Assembly (NCBI GenBank): GCA_031216755.1
Contig: JARUHG010000005.1
Coordinates: forward strand, 62,001 to 126,000
From: Lysobacter arvi
GTDB lineage: Bacteria; Pseudomonadota; Gammaproteobacteria; Xanthomonadales; Xanthomonadaceae
Reading direction: 5' to 3'
Length of the DNA: 64,000 nt
The position numbers were made by a program, and so were the translations under genes. Under the pieces are notes generated by a model. That model made no database searches. It saw only the letters and a program-made list of their open reading frames with translations, and was not told the origin of the DNA. How positions within the stretch are numbered: the first letter of the stretch is position 1; each line of letters begins with the position of its first letter. Below, piece after piece: positions 8,085 to 18,281 of this stretch.

Positions 8085-9335
8085 CTAGTCGCGGACGCGC
8101 TGCGGCTGGCCGAATCCCAGACCTGCGATCCGCTGCGCAAGTTCCGAGGCCTGCGTGGCCTGGAGCGGACCGACGCGCAGCCGCCACACGGTCTGCCCGT
8201 TGGCGCTGGCGTCGCTGATCTGGGCGGCGTCGATGCCCGCCGCGCGCAGGCGCGTCAGGGCGCGGTTGGCGTTGTCGCGGGCGGTGAAACTGGCGACCTG
8301 GAACATGACGTTGTCGCCACCGGCCTCGACCGGGCGCGCGGCCGCTGCGCCGATCGGCGCGGCGCTCGCCGCCAGCGCCACGGCCTGGCTGAACTTGCCG
8401 GACGCAGCTGCCAGCGTCGGCGGCTTGGGGGCGGCAAGCGTGCCGGACGGGGACGGCCGCACCGCCGACGCGGGAATCGCCACCACGAGACGGTCCATCG
8501 GACTGAGCGGCGCTTCCGTCGCGTTCGTGCCCAGGCTTGCGGTTGCGGTTGCGGTCGCCGGCGCGGCGTCGCGCGCGGGAGCCGGTTTGGCGACGGCTTT
8601 CGCCGGTTCGGCAGGTTCCGGTTTCGCTGCGTACACCGGCGCATCGTCATCGGGCGTCAGTGCGCGCACTTCCACCCTGCCGGTGCCGCGCTGGGTGATG
8701 CCGAGCTTGACCGCCGCGGCGTAGCTCAGGTCGATCACCCGCCCTTCGTGGAACGGGCCGCGATCGTTGACGCGCACCACCACCGACTTGCCGTTGTCGA
8801 GGTTGGTCACGCGCGCGAAGCTCGGCAGCGGCAGCGTCTTGTGCGCCGCGGTGAAGGCGTACATGTCGTACACCTCGAGGTTGGACGTGCGCCGACCGTG
8901 GAACTTCTGCCCGTAGTACGAGGCCGTGCCGCGCTCGACGTAGCCTTTCGGGTTGTCCATCACCTTGTAGGTCTTGCCCAGCACCACGTAGCTGGGCCGG
9001 TTGCCCACGGCCGAACGCGGCTCGTTGGTGACGTCGGGCTCGGGAATCGCGTCGACGTCCGGAATGTAATCCGGCGTGCTGTCCTTCACGCCCGGCTTGT
9101 AGAGGCCGCCCGCGGTGTAGTGGCCGCGCGTCCGGGGATCTTCCTGCGCCGGTGCGTAGGGGGACTTCTTCTTGCCGCCGGGCAGCGGCGAATGGTGCAC
9201 GCCACCGCGATCGGGCGCCGCCACCGGTTGCGAACCCGATTTCTTCGGCGAGCTCGCGCACGCCGCGAGGGTGAGCGCCGCCGCTGCCAGGAGCGTCCGG
9301 GCAGCCGCGGAGCGAAGGGCGGCCTCGCGCCTCAT
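8085..9335 (-). CDS. rlpA: Septal-ring lytic transglycosylase RlpA family lipoprotein with SPOR domain
   Basis: Outer-membrane lipoprotein that, in Pseudomonas, cleaves denuded glycan strands at the septum. The 416 residues start with a signal peptide and lipobox ending at Cys26 (TLAAC). A double-psi beta-barrel occupies ~135-220 (GTASYYGQKFHGRRTSN, and VRVNDRGPF carrying the catalytic-type aspartate). A Pro/Ala-rich linker follows, then a C-terminal SPOR domain (~335-415, MFQVASFTARDNANRAL) for binding denuded peptidoglycan. The start codon overlaps the mltB stop (ATGA), so the two are translationally coupled. Confidence 0.93.
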   Translation of the reverse strand: MRREAALRSAAARTLLAAAALTLAACASSPKKSGSQPVAAPDRGGVHHSPLPGGKKKSPYAPAQEDPRTRGHYTAGGLYKPGVKDSTPDYIPDVDAIPEPDVTNEPRSAVGNRPSYVVLGKTYKVMDNPKGYVERGTASYYGQKFHGRRTSNLEVYDMYAFTAAHKTLPLPSFARVTNLDNGKSVVVRVNDRGPFHEGRVIDLSYAAAVKLGITQRGTGRVEVRALTPDDDAPVYAAKPEPAEPAKAVAKPAPARDAAPATATATASLGTNATEAPLSPMDRLVVAIPASAVRPSPSGTLAAPKPPTLAAASGKFSQAVALAASAAPIGAAAARPVEAGGDNVMFQVASFTARDNANRALTRLRAAGIDAAQISDASANGQTVWRLRVGPLQATQASELAQRIAGLGFGQPQRVRD

Positions 9336-10507
9336 GCGGACGGCTGCCCGTTGGGCGCGGCGGCGACGTCCGCATCGCTGCGGCCCGCGATCGCCTGGCT
9401 CAGCTGGTACACCGCCATCGCGTAATGCTTGGAGATGTTGTAGCGGGTGATCGCGTAGAAGTTGCGGAAGCCGAACCAGTATTCCGGGCCGCTGGTGCCG
9501 TCGAGCATCACGACGGTGGCGTGCTCGCCCGGCTGCGCGACCGGCGTGAGCGGACGGAATCCGCGCTTGGCCAGGTCCTCCATCGTGTGCAGCGGGTCGA
9601 GGCTTTCCGGTTCGATCGGCTGCGCGTTGGCCGCTGCATTCGCGCGTGCCGTCACCGGGCCCCCGCGCTGCCAGCCGCCCTTCTTCACGAAGTAATTGGC
9701 GATCGAGGCGAACACGTCGTCGAGCTCGTTGAACAGGTCGCGCTTGCCGTCGCCGTTGCCGTCCACCGCGAACTCGCGGTAGCTCGACGGCATGAACTGG
9801 CCCCAGCCCATCGCGCCGGCGTAGCTGCCCTTGAGCGTGGTGATGTCCAGGCCCGTTTCCTTGCCCAGCGCGAACAACTGCGCCAGTTCGCCGCGGAAAA
9901 AAGCTTCGCGGCGGTTTTCGCGATCGAGCTTGGCCGGATCGCCGCTGCGCGGATACGCGAAGGCGAGCGTGTACAGCGCATCGAGCACCGGGTACGAACC
10001 GGTGTTGCGTCCGTAGTTGGTTTCCACGCCGATGATCGAGACGATCACCTCGGCCGGCACGCCGTAGGTCGCTTCGGCGCGCGCGAGCTCGGCGCGGTGT
10101 TCGGCCAGGAATGCGCGCCCGCCGTCGATGCGGGACTGCGTGATGAAGATCGGACGGTAATCGCGCCACGGCTTGGCTTCGGCCGGCTTCGACATCGCCG
10201 CGACGATGCTGTCGCGGATCTGCGCACGCGCGAGCACCGATTCGATGTACGCCGGATCGATGCCGTACTGGGCGGCGGTCTCGCGCACGAAGGCGGCGCG
10301 CGCCACTTCCATCGGTTGCTGCACGACCGGCGCGGGCAGCGCTGGCGTGCCCGGTACGACGCGCGGCTTCGCCGCGGCGGGAGCCGGCGCGGGGGCGGTG
10401 GGAGTGGACGTCTGCGGCGCGGGCGCCTGGGTCTGGGTGGCGCAACCGGCCAACGCGGCAAGAATCGCGCTGATCGCGGCGCTACGGGAGAAGTGGCGTC
10501 GGGTCAT
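9332..10507 (-). CDS. mltB: Membrane-bound lytic murein transglycosylase B (SltB1 type)
   Basis: Cleaves the glycan backbone of peptidoglycan with formation of anhydro ends, working with the elongation machinery. The 391-residue protein is a lipoprotein (LAALAGC, Cys22) with a Pro/Ala linker (~28-60) and a GH103 catalytic domain. The catalytic glutamate is Glu162 in IIGVETNYGRNTG, and GWGQFMPSSYREFAVDGNGDG is the typical substrate and calcium-binding region. It sits between rodA and rlpA, as sltB1 does in Pseudomonas. The start MTRRHFSR was chosen because it gives a normal lipoprotein signal; an in-frame ATG 11 codons upstream is possible. Confidence 0.93.
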   Translation of the reverse strand: MTRRHFSRSAAISAILAALAGCATQTQAPAPQTSTPTAPAPAPAAAKPRVVPGTPALPAPVVQQPMEVARAAFVRETAAQYGIDPAYIESVLARAQIRDSIVAAMSKPAEAKPWRDYRPIFITQSRIDGGRAFLAEHRAELARAEATYGVPAEVIVSIIGVETNYGRNTGSYPVLDALYTLAFAYPRSGDPAKLDRENRREAFFRGELAQLFALGKETGLDITTLKGSYAGAMGWGQFMPSSYREFAVDGNGDGKRDLFNELDDVFASIANYFVKKGGWQRGGPVTARANAAANAQPIEPESLDPLHTMEDLAKRGFRPLTPVAQPGEHATVVMLDGTSGPEYWFGFRNFYAITRYNISKHYAMAVYQLSQAIAGRSDADVAAAPNGQPSA

Positions 10508-10723
10508 CGCCGGGAGGGTAGCACGCGATTCCGGCGGCAAAAACCGCGTGTTCAGGCGCGGCGGAGGCGGCAGTCAGCTTCGATTCGCCGCACCGCGCTT
10601 CCCGCATCGGCATCGCGCGGGGGGTATTTCGCCGCACCGCGCCGATGGCTACGGAAAGTCGCGTTGCGGGCGATCACCACCAGGGCCCCGCGTGCGAGAA
10701 AAATGGCCAGGACCGGCTGCAGC

Positions 10724-11836
10724 TCAGCGCGCGTAGATCGGCCGATGCGCGCGTACCGCCATCACCACGCCGAGGCCCGCCAGCAGCGATACCGCCGACG
10801 TGCCGCCATAGCTCAGCAGCGGCATGGGCACACCGACCACGGGCAGCAGGCCGGAGATCATCCCGCCGTTGACGATCACGTAGACGCAGAACGCCAGGCC
10901 CAGCGCGCCCGCGATCAGGCGCGAATAGCCGTCGCGCGCCTCCGAGGCGATCCACAGGCAGCGGCCGATCACGAACAGGTACAGCGCCAGCACGGTCGCG
11001 ACGCCGATCCAGCCGAACTCCTCGCTGAGCACGGCGAAGATGAAGTCGGTGGTGTGCTCGGGCAGGTAGTTCAAATGCGACTGCGAGCCCTGCCCCCAGC
11101 CCTTGCCGGTGAGGCCGCCGGCGCCGATGGCGATCTTCGACTGGATGATGTTCCAGCCGGTGCCGAGCGGATCGGACTCCGGGTTGAGGAAGGTGAGGAT
11201 GCGATCCTTCTGGTACGGCCGCAGCAGCCAGAACCACGCGACGGGCGCGACCGCCGCGACGGCGCCGAACGCCATGCCGAACCACCACCACGGCAGCCCC
11301 GCCAGGTACAACGCGAAGGCGCCGCTCGTCGCCACGAGCATCGCGGTGCCGAAGTCCGGCTGCAGCAGGATCAGTCCGGTCGGCGCGGCGATCAGCAGGC
11401 CCGCGACGAGCACGGTACGGAAACGCGGCGGCAGCGTCTGCCGGTCGAGGTACCAGGCCACCATCATCGGCAGGCTGAGCTTGAGCAGCTCCGCCGGCTG
11501 CACGTAGACGACGCCGAGGTTGATCCAGTGCCGTCCATGCTTGCCGGTGCCGATCAGCAGCACCAGCAACAGCGGCAGCAGCGAGGCGCCGAACACGAAG
11601 GGCGTCCAGTTCCGCAGCTGGTTCGGCGGCACGCGCGAGAGCGCCCACATCACGCCCAGGCCCGCGACGAAGAACGCGCCCTGGCGCACCACGAGGCCGA
11701 TCGCGTGGTCGGCCGCGCTGTAGAGCACGGCCAGCCCGATCACCATCAGCGCGAGCAGGGCGCCGACCAGCGGCAGGTCCAGCGTGCGCGCGAAGCGCGC
11801 GAGCAGGTCGAACAGCCAGCGCAGGATCTGCCTCAT
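10724..11836 (-). CDS. rodA: Rod-shape SEDS glycosyltransferase RodA
   Basis: Inner-membrane SEDS-family peptidoglycan polymerase that partners PBP2 in the elongasome. The 370 residues are mostly transmembrane (about ten helices). Recognisable SEDS segments are GKHGRHWINLG, the family signature region LLQPDFGTAMLV, and the C-terminal VPMPLLSYGGTS. The ATG overlaps the mrdA stop codon (ATGA), tying its translation to that of its transpeptidase partner. The length is typical. A 216-base gap with no visible gene or terminator separates it from mltB. Confidence 0.96.
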   Translation of the reverse strand: MRQILRWLFDLLARFARTLDLPLVGALLALMVIGLAVLYSAADHAIGLVVRQGAFFVAGLGVMWALSRVPPNQLRNWTPFVFGASLLPLLLVLLIGTGKHGRHWINLGVVYVQPAELLKLSLPMMVAWYLDRQTLPPRFRTVLVAGLLIAAPTGLILLQPDFGTAMLVATSGAFALYLAGLPWWWFGMAFGAVAAVAPVAWFWLLRPYQKDRILTFLNPESDPLGTGWNIIQSKIAIGAGGLTGKGWGQGSQSHLNYLPEHTTDFIFAVLSEEFGWIGVATVLALYLFVIGRCLWIASEARDGYSRLIAGALGLAFCVYVIVNGGMISGLLPVVGVPMPLLSYGGTSAVSLLAGLGVVMAVRAHRPIYAR

Positions 11837-14016
11837 CGTGCGGGCTCCTGGGGTGGCGTTTGCGGTGGCGTTTGCTCCCTTCTCCCGCTCGCGGGCAAAG
11901 GCGCGCGGAGGGTCTGGCCCGGAGTGGATCCGGGAGCCGATGACGGCAAGGGGGCCGATGGCGTCAGCGCCCCGGCACCGGCCGGCGAGCCGCCCACTCC
12001 GCCCGCGTTCGCCCCACCCCCGCTTCCACCGGCGGGCGACGGGCGGACAGCTCCAGCGGGAGGCGTCGGCAGGATCGGCGCCAACGGCGCGCCCTGCGTC
12101 GCTGCCGCGGCAACAACCGGCGCTGCATGCGGCTGCGCCGGACGGGTGTACTTCGGATCGGTCGGCATGGGTTCGGGCATCTTGCCCAGCAACCAGGCGT
12201 CGAAAATCTTGCGAGCGATCGGCGCGGCCGTGCTGCCGCCGAAACCGCCGTGTTCCACCGAGATGGCCACGACGATCGTCGGGTTGTCCGCCGGTGCGTA
12301 GCCGACGAACAACGCCTGATGGCGCAGGTGGTACGGCAGCGAATGCGGATCGAAGCTCTGGCTGCCCTTGCGGCTGATCTTCTGCGCCGTGCCGGTCTTG
12401 CCGGCCATCATGTACGGCGCGCCGACGGCCATCGCGCGACCGGTGCCGCCAGCCCCATGGATCGTCTGGATCATGCCTTCCTGCACCGCACGCAGGTTGT
12501 CGGCGTTGTCGGTGATGCGTGGCGGCTCGGGCTGCTGCAGCGGCACCCACGGCGTGTTGTAGCCGTCGCGACGCTCCGCGACGAGGTGCGGGCGAACGAG
12601 GCGGCCGCCGTTGGCGATCGCCGCCGTGCCGCGCACGAGTTGCAGCGTGGTGGCGATCCAGTAGCCCTGCCCGATGCCGGCGTTCACCGTCTCGCCCGCG
12701 TACCACGGCTCCTTGCTGCGCGTGCGCTTCCATTCCGGCGACGGCACCACGCCCTTGTTCTCGCCGGCCAGGTCGATGCCGGTCTTCTCGCCGAAGCCGT
12801 ACCGGCGCATGTACTCGTCGAAGCGCTCGATCCCCATGTCGTAGGCGAGCTTGTAGTAGTAGTAGTTCACCGACGCGGCGATCGACTTGCGCAGATCGGT
12901 CCAGCCCGCGCCGCCATGGGCGTCGCGCCAGCCGCGGCGCTGGCCGGGGATGTAGAACGTGCCGGTCGAGAACACCTTCGACTCGGGCGTGCGCAGGCCG
13001 CTGTCGAGTCCGGCGAGCGCGATGAGCGGCTTCACCGTCGATCCCGGCGGGCCGCCGCCGAGCACGTTGCGGTTGAACAGCGGGCGCGACGGGTTGTCCA
13101 TCAGCGCGCGGTAGTCAACAGTGGAAATGCCGTTGACGAACAGGTTCGTGTCGTAGCCCGGCAGGCTGACCATGCCGAGGATCTCGCCGGTGCGCGGGTC
13201 CATGGCGACGGCCGAGCCGTCCATGTCGCCGAATGCCGTCACCATCGCCTGCTGCAGGTCGAGGTCGATGCTCAGCCGCAGGTCCGCGCCCGGGGTCGCA
13301 GGGACGTGGCCGACCTGGCGCATCGGCCGGCCGTCGACGTTGGTTTCGATCTGCTCGTAGCCGACCTTGCCGCGCAGCGCTTCCTCGTAATAGCGCTCCA
13401 GGCCGGTCTTGCCGATGTGGGTGAGCGCCGCGCCGCCCTCGCCGAGTTCCTTCAGGTCGTCGGCGTCGATGCGCCCGACGTAGCCGATCACGTGCGAGAG
13501 CAGTTCGCCGTACGGATAGCGCCGATTGAGGTACGGCACCAGGTCCACGCCGGGATAGCGCCAGCGGTCGACGGCGAAGCGCGCGGCCTCTTCCTCGGTG
13601 ACGCGCAGCTTCAGCGTGATCGGCTTGTAGCCGCGCGTGGCGCGGCGCTCGTCCTCGAAGCGCGCGATGTCTTCCGGCGTGAGCGCGATGATCTTCGCCA
13701 GCGCCGGCAGCCAGGTCTCGCTCTTGCCCGCCTCGAACGGCGTCACTTCGATGCGGTACGCCGGCACGTTGTCGGCCAGCACGCGTCCCTTGCGGTCCAG
13801 GATCAGCCCGCGGCCGGGAACCACCGGCCGCAGCTTGATGCGGTTGGCTTCCGAGCGCGTGGCGTAGTCGTCGTGCTCCCACACCTGCAGGCGGAAATAC
13901 CAGAAGCCCAGCCCCACCAGCGCCAGCATCACGCAGGCGAAGGCGACGGCGGAGCGCACTCGGAACTGGTTGGCTTCGGCGGCGCTGTTCTTCAGGACGC
14001 GGCGGCGCGGACCCAT
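11833..14016 (-). CDS. mrdA: Penicillin-binding protein 2, elongasome transpeptidase
   Basis: Class B PBP that cross-links peptidoglycan made by RodA during cell elongation. The 727 residues contain one membrane helix (~22-42), the pedestal domain, and a transpeptidase domain with STVK (Ser326, Lys329), SVN (Ser382, Asn384) and KTGT (Lys540). The last ~95 residues are a Pro/Ala/Gly-rich, low-complexity tail that makes this longer than typical PBP2 proteins of about 630 residues. The tail keeps the same reading frame up to the overlap with rodA, so it is not an annotation artefact. It starts 2 bases after the mreD stop. Confidence 0.95.
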   Translation of the reverse strand: MGPRRRVLKNSAAEANQFRVRSAVAFACVMLALVGLGFWYFRLQVWEHDDYATRSEANRIKLRPVVPGRGLILDRKGRVLADNVPAYRIEVTPFEAGKSETWLPALAKIIALTPEDIARFEDERRATRGYKPITLKLRVTEEEAARFAVDRWRYPGVDLVPYLNRRYPYGELLSHVIGYVGRIDADDLKELGEGGAALTHIGKTGLERYYEEALRGKVGYEQIETNVDGRPMRQVGHVPATPGADLRLSIDLDLQQAMVTAFGDMDGSAVAMDPRTGEILGMVSLPGYDTNLFVNGISTVDYRALMDNPSRPLFNRNVLGGGPPGSTVKPLIALAGLDSGLRTPESKVFSTGTFYIPGQRRGWRDAHGGAGWTDLRKSIAASVNYYYYKLAYDMGIERFDEYMRRYGFGEKTGIDLAGENKGVVPSPEWKRTRSKEPWYAGETVNAGIGQGYWIATTLQLVRGTAAIANGGRLVRPHLVAERRDGYNTPWVPLQQPEPPRITDNADNLRAVQEGMIQTIHGAGGTGRAMAVGAPYMMAGKTGTAQKISRKGSQSFDPHSLPYHLRHQALFVGYAPADNPTIVVAISVEHGGFGGSTAAPIARKIFDAWLLGKMPEPMPTDPKYTRPAQPHAAPVVAAAATQGAPLAPILPTPPAGAVRPSPAGGSGGGANAGGVGGSPAGAGALTPSAPLPSSAPGSTPGQTLRAPLPASGRREQTPPQTPPQEPAR

Positions 14017-14017
14017 C

Positions 14018-14503
14018 TCAGCGCGCCCTCCATCGGCCGTGGCGGAGCGAATCCAGCGCGACGTAGGCGAGCGGCCACAGCACCATCCCGGTCAACGGCG
14101 ATGCCCAGCGCAGCGGATCCAACGGCGCCACGCCGATGGCGATGCGGATCGCCGCGCTGACGATGCAGTCGTTGAGCAGCAGGCCGCCGATCGCCAGCGC
14201 CTGTTGCGACATCGGGAAGAACCGCAAGCGCGCGCGGAAGCGCTGGAGGATGTAGGCCATGACCACCAGCCGCAGCGCCTGTTCGCCGAGCACGCTGCCG
14301 GTGACCAGATCGCCGAGCAGGCCGATGATGAAGGCGACCCCCAGCCCGACGTGGTCCGGATCCTCGATCACCCAGTACGCCAGCACCAGCGCGAGCCAGT
14401 AGGGACGCAGCGGCTGCACCGCCGGCGGCAACGGCAGCAACATCAGCAGCAGCGCCACCACCAGGCTCACCGGCAACACCCATTGCGGACGGGCGCGGGT
14501 CAT
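14018..14503 (-). CDS. mreD: Rod shape-determining membrane protein MreD
   Basis: Integral inner-membrane component of the elongasome that helps link MreB and MreC to RodA/PBP2. The 161 residues form about five hydrophobic helices with short loops, and the family pattern GLGVAFIIGLLGDLVTGSVLG is visible in two overlapping parts near the middle. The start codon overlaps the mreC stop (ATGA), and mrdA starts 2 bases downstream of its own stop, so the whole set is translationally linked. The length is typical. Confidence 0.93.
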   Translation of the reverse strand: MTRARPQWVLPVSLVVALLLMLLPLPPAVQPLRPYWLALVLAYWVIEDPDHVGLGVAFIIGLLGDLVTGSVLGEQALRLVVMAYILQRFRARLRFFPMSQQALAIGGLLLNDCIVSAAIRIAIGVAPLDPLRWASPLTGMVLWPLAYVALDSLRHGRWRAR

Positions 14504-15648
14504 CGGCGTGCCTCCGGCGGCGTGGGCGCGGTAGGCGGCGGGGTCGTGGCGGCCCCTGCGTCCGGCCCGTTCGCCGGCGCGCGGGGGGCGGGAGGTGTCG
14601 CCGCAGGCGAAGACGTTGGCGCGGTGTTCGCGGCGGGCGAAGACGGGGGCGGCGCCACGTTCGTGGCGGGCGGGTTGGGCGTCGTGGACGCACCCGCTGC
14701 CGGGGCCTGCGCCGCTCCCCCGGGCAACGTCGGGGCCGCGCCCGCCGGCTGGGCGCCGGTGCCCGCCGCGTCTGCCGGCGTGAAGGCGGTCGCGCCGGGC
14801 AACGGGTTGGGCATCGACAGCAGCACGAGGACTTCGCGCCCGCGATCGAGCTGCGCGGCCGGCGTCACCTCGCCGACGAGGAAGGCGCGGCTGTCGTCTG
14901 GCTTGAGCGAGGCGATCTTGCCCACCGGGAAGCCCGGCGCGAAGCGTCCGCCCAGGCCGGAGGTGACCAGCACATCGCCGACCTTCACGTCGCTGGACAA
15001 CGGCACGCTGGTCAGGCGGAGCTTGTCGCTGCGGCCCTCGCCGTAGACGACCAGCCGCACGCCGTTGCGCGCGACGGCGACCGGCACCGCGTGCGAGGGA
15101 TCGGTCAGCAGCAGCACGTTGGCGTACATCGGCGTGACCGCGATGACCTGGCCGAGCAGCCCGTTGGCATCGATCACGTTCTGCCCGACCTGTACGCGCT
15201 CGTGCGAGCCGGCATTGAGGACGAGCCGCTGCCGCGCGGGATCGAGGTCGATGTCCAGCACCGGCGCGAGGAAGGCGTCGAGATTACCGTCCTCCGCGGC
15301 GTCGAGCAGACCGCGCAGGCGCGCGTTGTCGGCGGCCAGAGTGGCCAGGCGGGCAATTCGAGCCTGGTCGAACATCGCGTCCTTGCGGAGGCGGCGGTTC
15401 TCGGCGGTCAGCTGCGCGATGGTGCCGGCGTCCTCGCGGACCCGATCAACCACCTGCCCCGGCCAGCCGGCGGCCATCCACAACGGCTGCACGAGCAGCG
15501 TCACCTGCTGACGGACCTGCGCAAGCCAGCCACCGCGGTGATCGAGCACGATCAGCACCACCGCCAGCGCCAGGTAGGCGAGCAGCCGGAGCGTGCCGGC
15601 CACGTCACCGGAGCGTGCGGAGGTCGGGGGGCCGGCGTAGGTGGGCAT
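14500..15648 (-). CDS. mreC: Rod shape-determining protein MreC
   Basis: Bitopic inner-membrane protein that forms periplasmic filaments and activates PBP2. The 382 residues have a cytosolic start, one membrane helix (~22-40), a coiled-coil (~60-105, REDAGTIAQLTAENRRLRKD) and the two-barrel MreC core (~120-270, NVIDANGLLGQV). Beyond ~290 lies a tail of about 95 residues made almost only of Pro, Ala, Thr and Gly. That tail resembles the one on PBP2 encoded two genes downstream. The start MPTYAGPP at 15648 is favoured over an in-frame ATG 23 codons upstream, because the upstream stretch lies within a repeat-like spacer. Confidence 0.93.
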   Translation of the reverse strand: MPTYAGPPTSARSGDVAGTLRLLAYLALAVVLIVLDHRGGWLAQVRQQVTLLVQPLWMAAGWPGQVVDRVREDAGTIAQLTAENRRLRKDAMFDQARIARLATLAADNARLRGLLDAAEDGNLDAFLAPVLDIDLDPARQRLVLNAGSHERVQVGQNVIDANGLLGQVIAVTPMYANVLLLTDPSHAVPVAVARNGVRLVVYGEGRSDKLRLTSVPLSSDVKVGDVLVTSGLGGRFAPGFPVGKIASLKPDDSRAFLVGEVTPAAQLDRGREVLVLLSMPNPLPGATAFTPADAAGTGAQPAGAAPTLPGGAAQAPAAGASTTPNPPATNVAPPPSSPAANTAPTSSPAATPPAPRAPANGPDAGAATTPPPTAPTPPEARR

Positions 15649-15661
15649 GGAAGCCGGGTTT

Positions 15662-15792
15662 CGGGATTCGGGTTTGGAGATTCGGCACCGCGCGGCGGCC
15701 GTGACGACCACGCGCAAGCCCTCGGGAACATCGGCCGGCGCGACTCAGGACCGGGAGCCGGACGAACCCCGGATCCCGAATCCCGAATCTCC
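15662..15792. repeat. Inverted-repeat element in the mreB-mreC spacer
   Basis: Two perfectly complementary word pairs bracket this spacer: cgggattcggg (15662-15672) with cccgaatcccg (15775-15785), and ggagattcgg (15676-15685) with ccgaatctcc (15783-15792). The right arm is a tandem of the same gaatccc unit. It looks like a xanthomonad-type dispersed chromosomal repeat that could fold into a long hairpin in the mreB-mreC transcript. Nothing in it looks like a promoter or gene. Confidence 0.6.
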
Positions 15793-15801
15793 CCGCGTCG
15801 C

Positions 15802-17148
<1,347 letters not shown>

Positions 17149-18081
17149 ATGTCTGCACTGATCTGCGGCTCGCTGGCGTACGACACCATCATGGTGTTCC
17201 CCGACCAGTTCAAGAACCACATCCTGCCCGACAAGGTGCACATCCTGAACGTCTCGTTCCTGGTGCCCAGGATGCGCCGCGAGTTCGGCGGCTGCGCCGG
17301 CAACATCGCCTACAACCTCAAGTTGCTGGGCGGCGACCCGATTCCGATGGCGACCGTCGGCCAGGACTTCGCGCCGTACCGCGAACATTTCCAGCAGTGC
17401 GGCATCAACCTGACGCAGGTGAAGGAGATCGAAGAGCTCTTCACCCCGCAGGCCTTCATCACCACCGACCACGACAACAACCAGATCACCGCGTTCCATC
17501 CCGGCGCGATGATGCGTTCGTACGAGAACCACGTGCGCGACGTGCCGGGCGTGACGTTCGGCATCGTCAGTCCCGACGGCCGCGAGGGCATGCTGCAGAA
17601 CGCGCAGGAATTCGCCGACGCGAACATTCCCTTCATCTTCGATCCGGGACAGGCGATGCCGTTGTTCAACGGCGAGGAACTGCGCAACTTCATCGAGCTG
17701 GCCGACTACGTCACCGTGAACGATTACGAGTCGAACCTGCTGCAGGAACGCACCGGCTGGAGCGAGAACGACATCGTCAAGCGCGTGAAGGCGTACATCA
17801 CCACGCGCGGCCCGCACGGCTCGCAGATCCACACGCCCGAGAAGACCATCGACGTTCCGCCCGCGCACGAGCGCCGCGTGACCGATCCGACCGGCTGCGG
17901 CGACGCGTTCCGCGCCGGCCTGATCTTCGGCATCGAGAAGGGCTACGACTGGCTCACCATCGGCCGCATGGGCAACCTGATGGGCGCGCTGAAGGTCGAG
18001 CACCCGGGCACGCAGAACCAGCGCTTCGACTTCGACGAGTTCAACGAGCAGTTCAAGCAGCAGTTCGGTTACGCGCTTTAA
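17149..18081 (+). CDS. PfkB family carbohydrate kinase, probable adenosine kinase
   Basis: Ribokinase-family phosphotransferase, probably converting adenosine to AMP in purine salvage. In 310 residues it has the N-terminal substrate loop GGCAGNIAYNLKLLGG near residue 47 and the C-terminal PfkB signature DPTGCGDAFRAGLIFG near 246, with the catalytic Asp in GCGD. The overall sequence resembles bacterial adenosine-kinase-type members more than fructokinases, but the substrate is inferred. A weak ribosome-binding sequence (tgggaa) lies about 8 bases before the ATG. The gene is alone, divergent from mreB, and faces a repeat element downstream. Confidence 0.85.
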   Translation: MSALICGSLAYDTIMVFPDQFKNHILPDKVHILNVSFLVPRMRREFGGCAGNIAYNLKLLGGDPIPMATVGQDFAPYREHFQQCGINLTQVKEIEELFTPQAFITTDHDNNQITAFHPGAMMRSYENHVRDVPGVTFGIVSPDGREGMLQNAQEFADANIPFIFDPGQAMPLFNGEELRNFIELADYVTVNDYESNLLQERTGWSENDIVKRVKAYITTRGPHGSQIHTPEKTIDVPPAHERRVTDPTGCGDAFRAGLIFGIEKGYDWLTIGRMGNLMGALKVEHPGTQNQRFDFDEFNEQFKQQFGYAL

Positions 18082-18276
18082 GGCAGGAGTGAGTGGAGAG
18101 GAGTGAGTAGTGAGCTGTTTGCGGTGAGTTCCCGCGAGCCACTTCACCCCTCCCCAACCCTCCCCTGCATTCGCAGGGGAGGGAGCTTCACGGTTCGAAC
18201 GGAAGTGAGTGCATAGGGGCGAACAGTGAGCATGGGAAGCAGCCGCTCACTCCTCACTTCTCGACCTCACTCCTGG
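18082..18276. repeat. GTGAG-rich inverted-repeat element, copy 1
   Basis: The convergent gap between the kinase and the YbaK gene is almost filled by this element. The left arm is rich in gagtgag/gtggaga words and the right arm (18246-18276) in the complementary ctcactcctcac words. Inside is a perfect 11-bp hairpin, 18158-18183 (ccctcccctgc / gcaggggaggg, loop attc). The 18 bases at 18082-18099 recur exactly, in reverse complement, at 51828-51845. This marks a dispersed repeat family that may also act as a transcription barrier. Confidence 0.65.
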
Positions 18277-18281
18277 CTCCA

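Noticed and set aside
9425-12301. A 958-codon plus-strand open frame across mltB, rodA and mrdA
   Set aside because: It is a low-complexity Arg/Ala/Gln-rich shadow that crosses three well-supported minus-strand genes.
17149-18081. Fructokinase or ribokinase identity for the PfkB kinase
   Set aside because: The substrate loop and overall sequence resemble adenosine-kinase-type members more, though the substrate was not proven.
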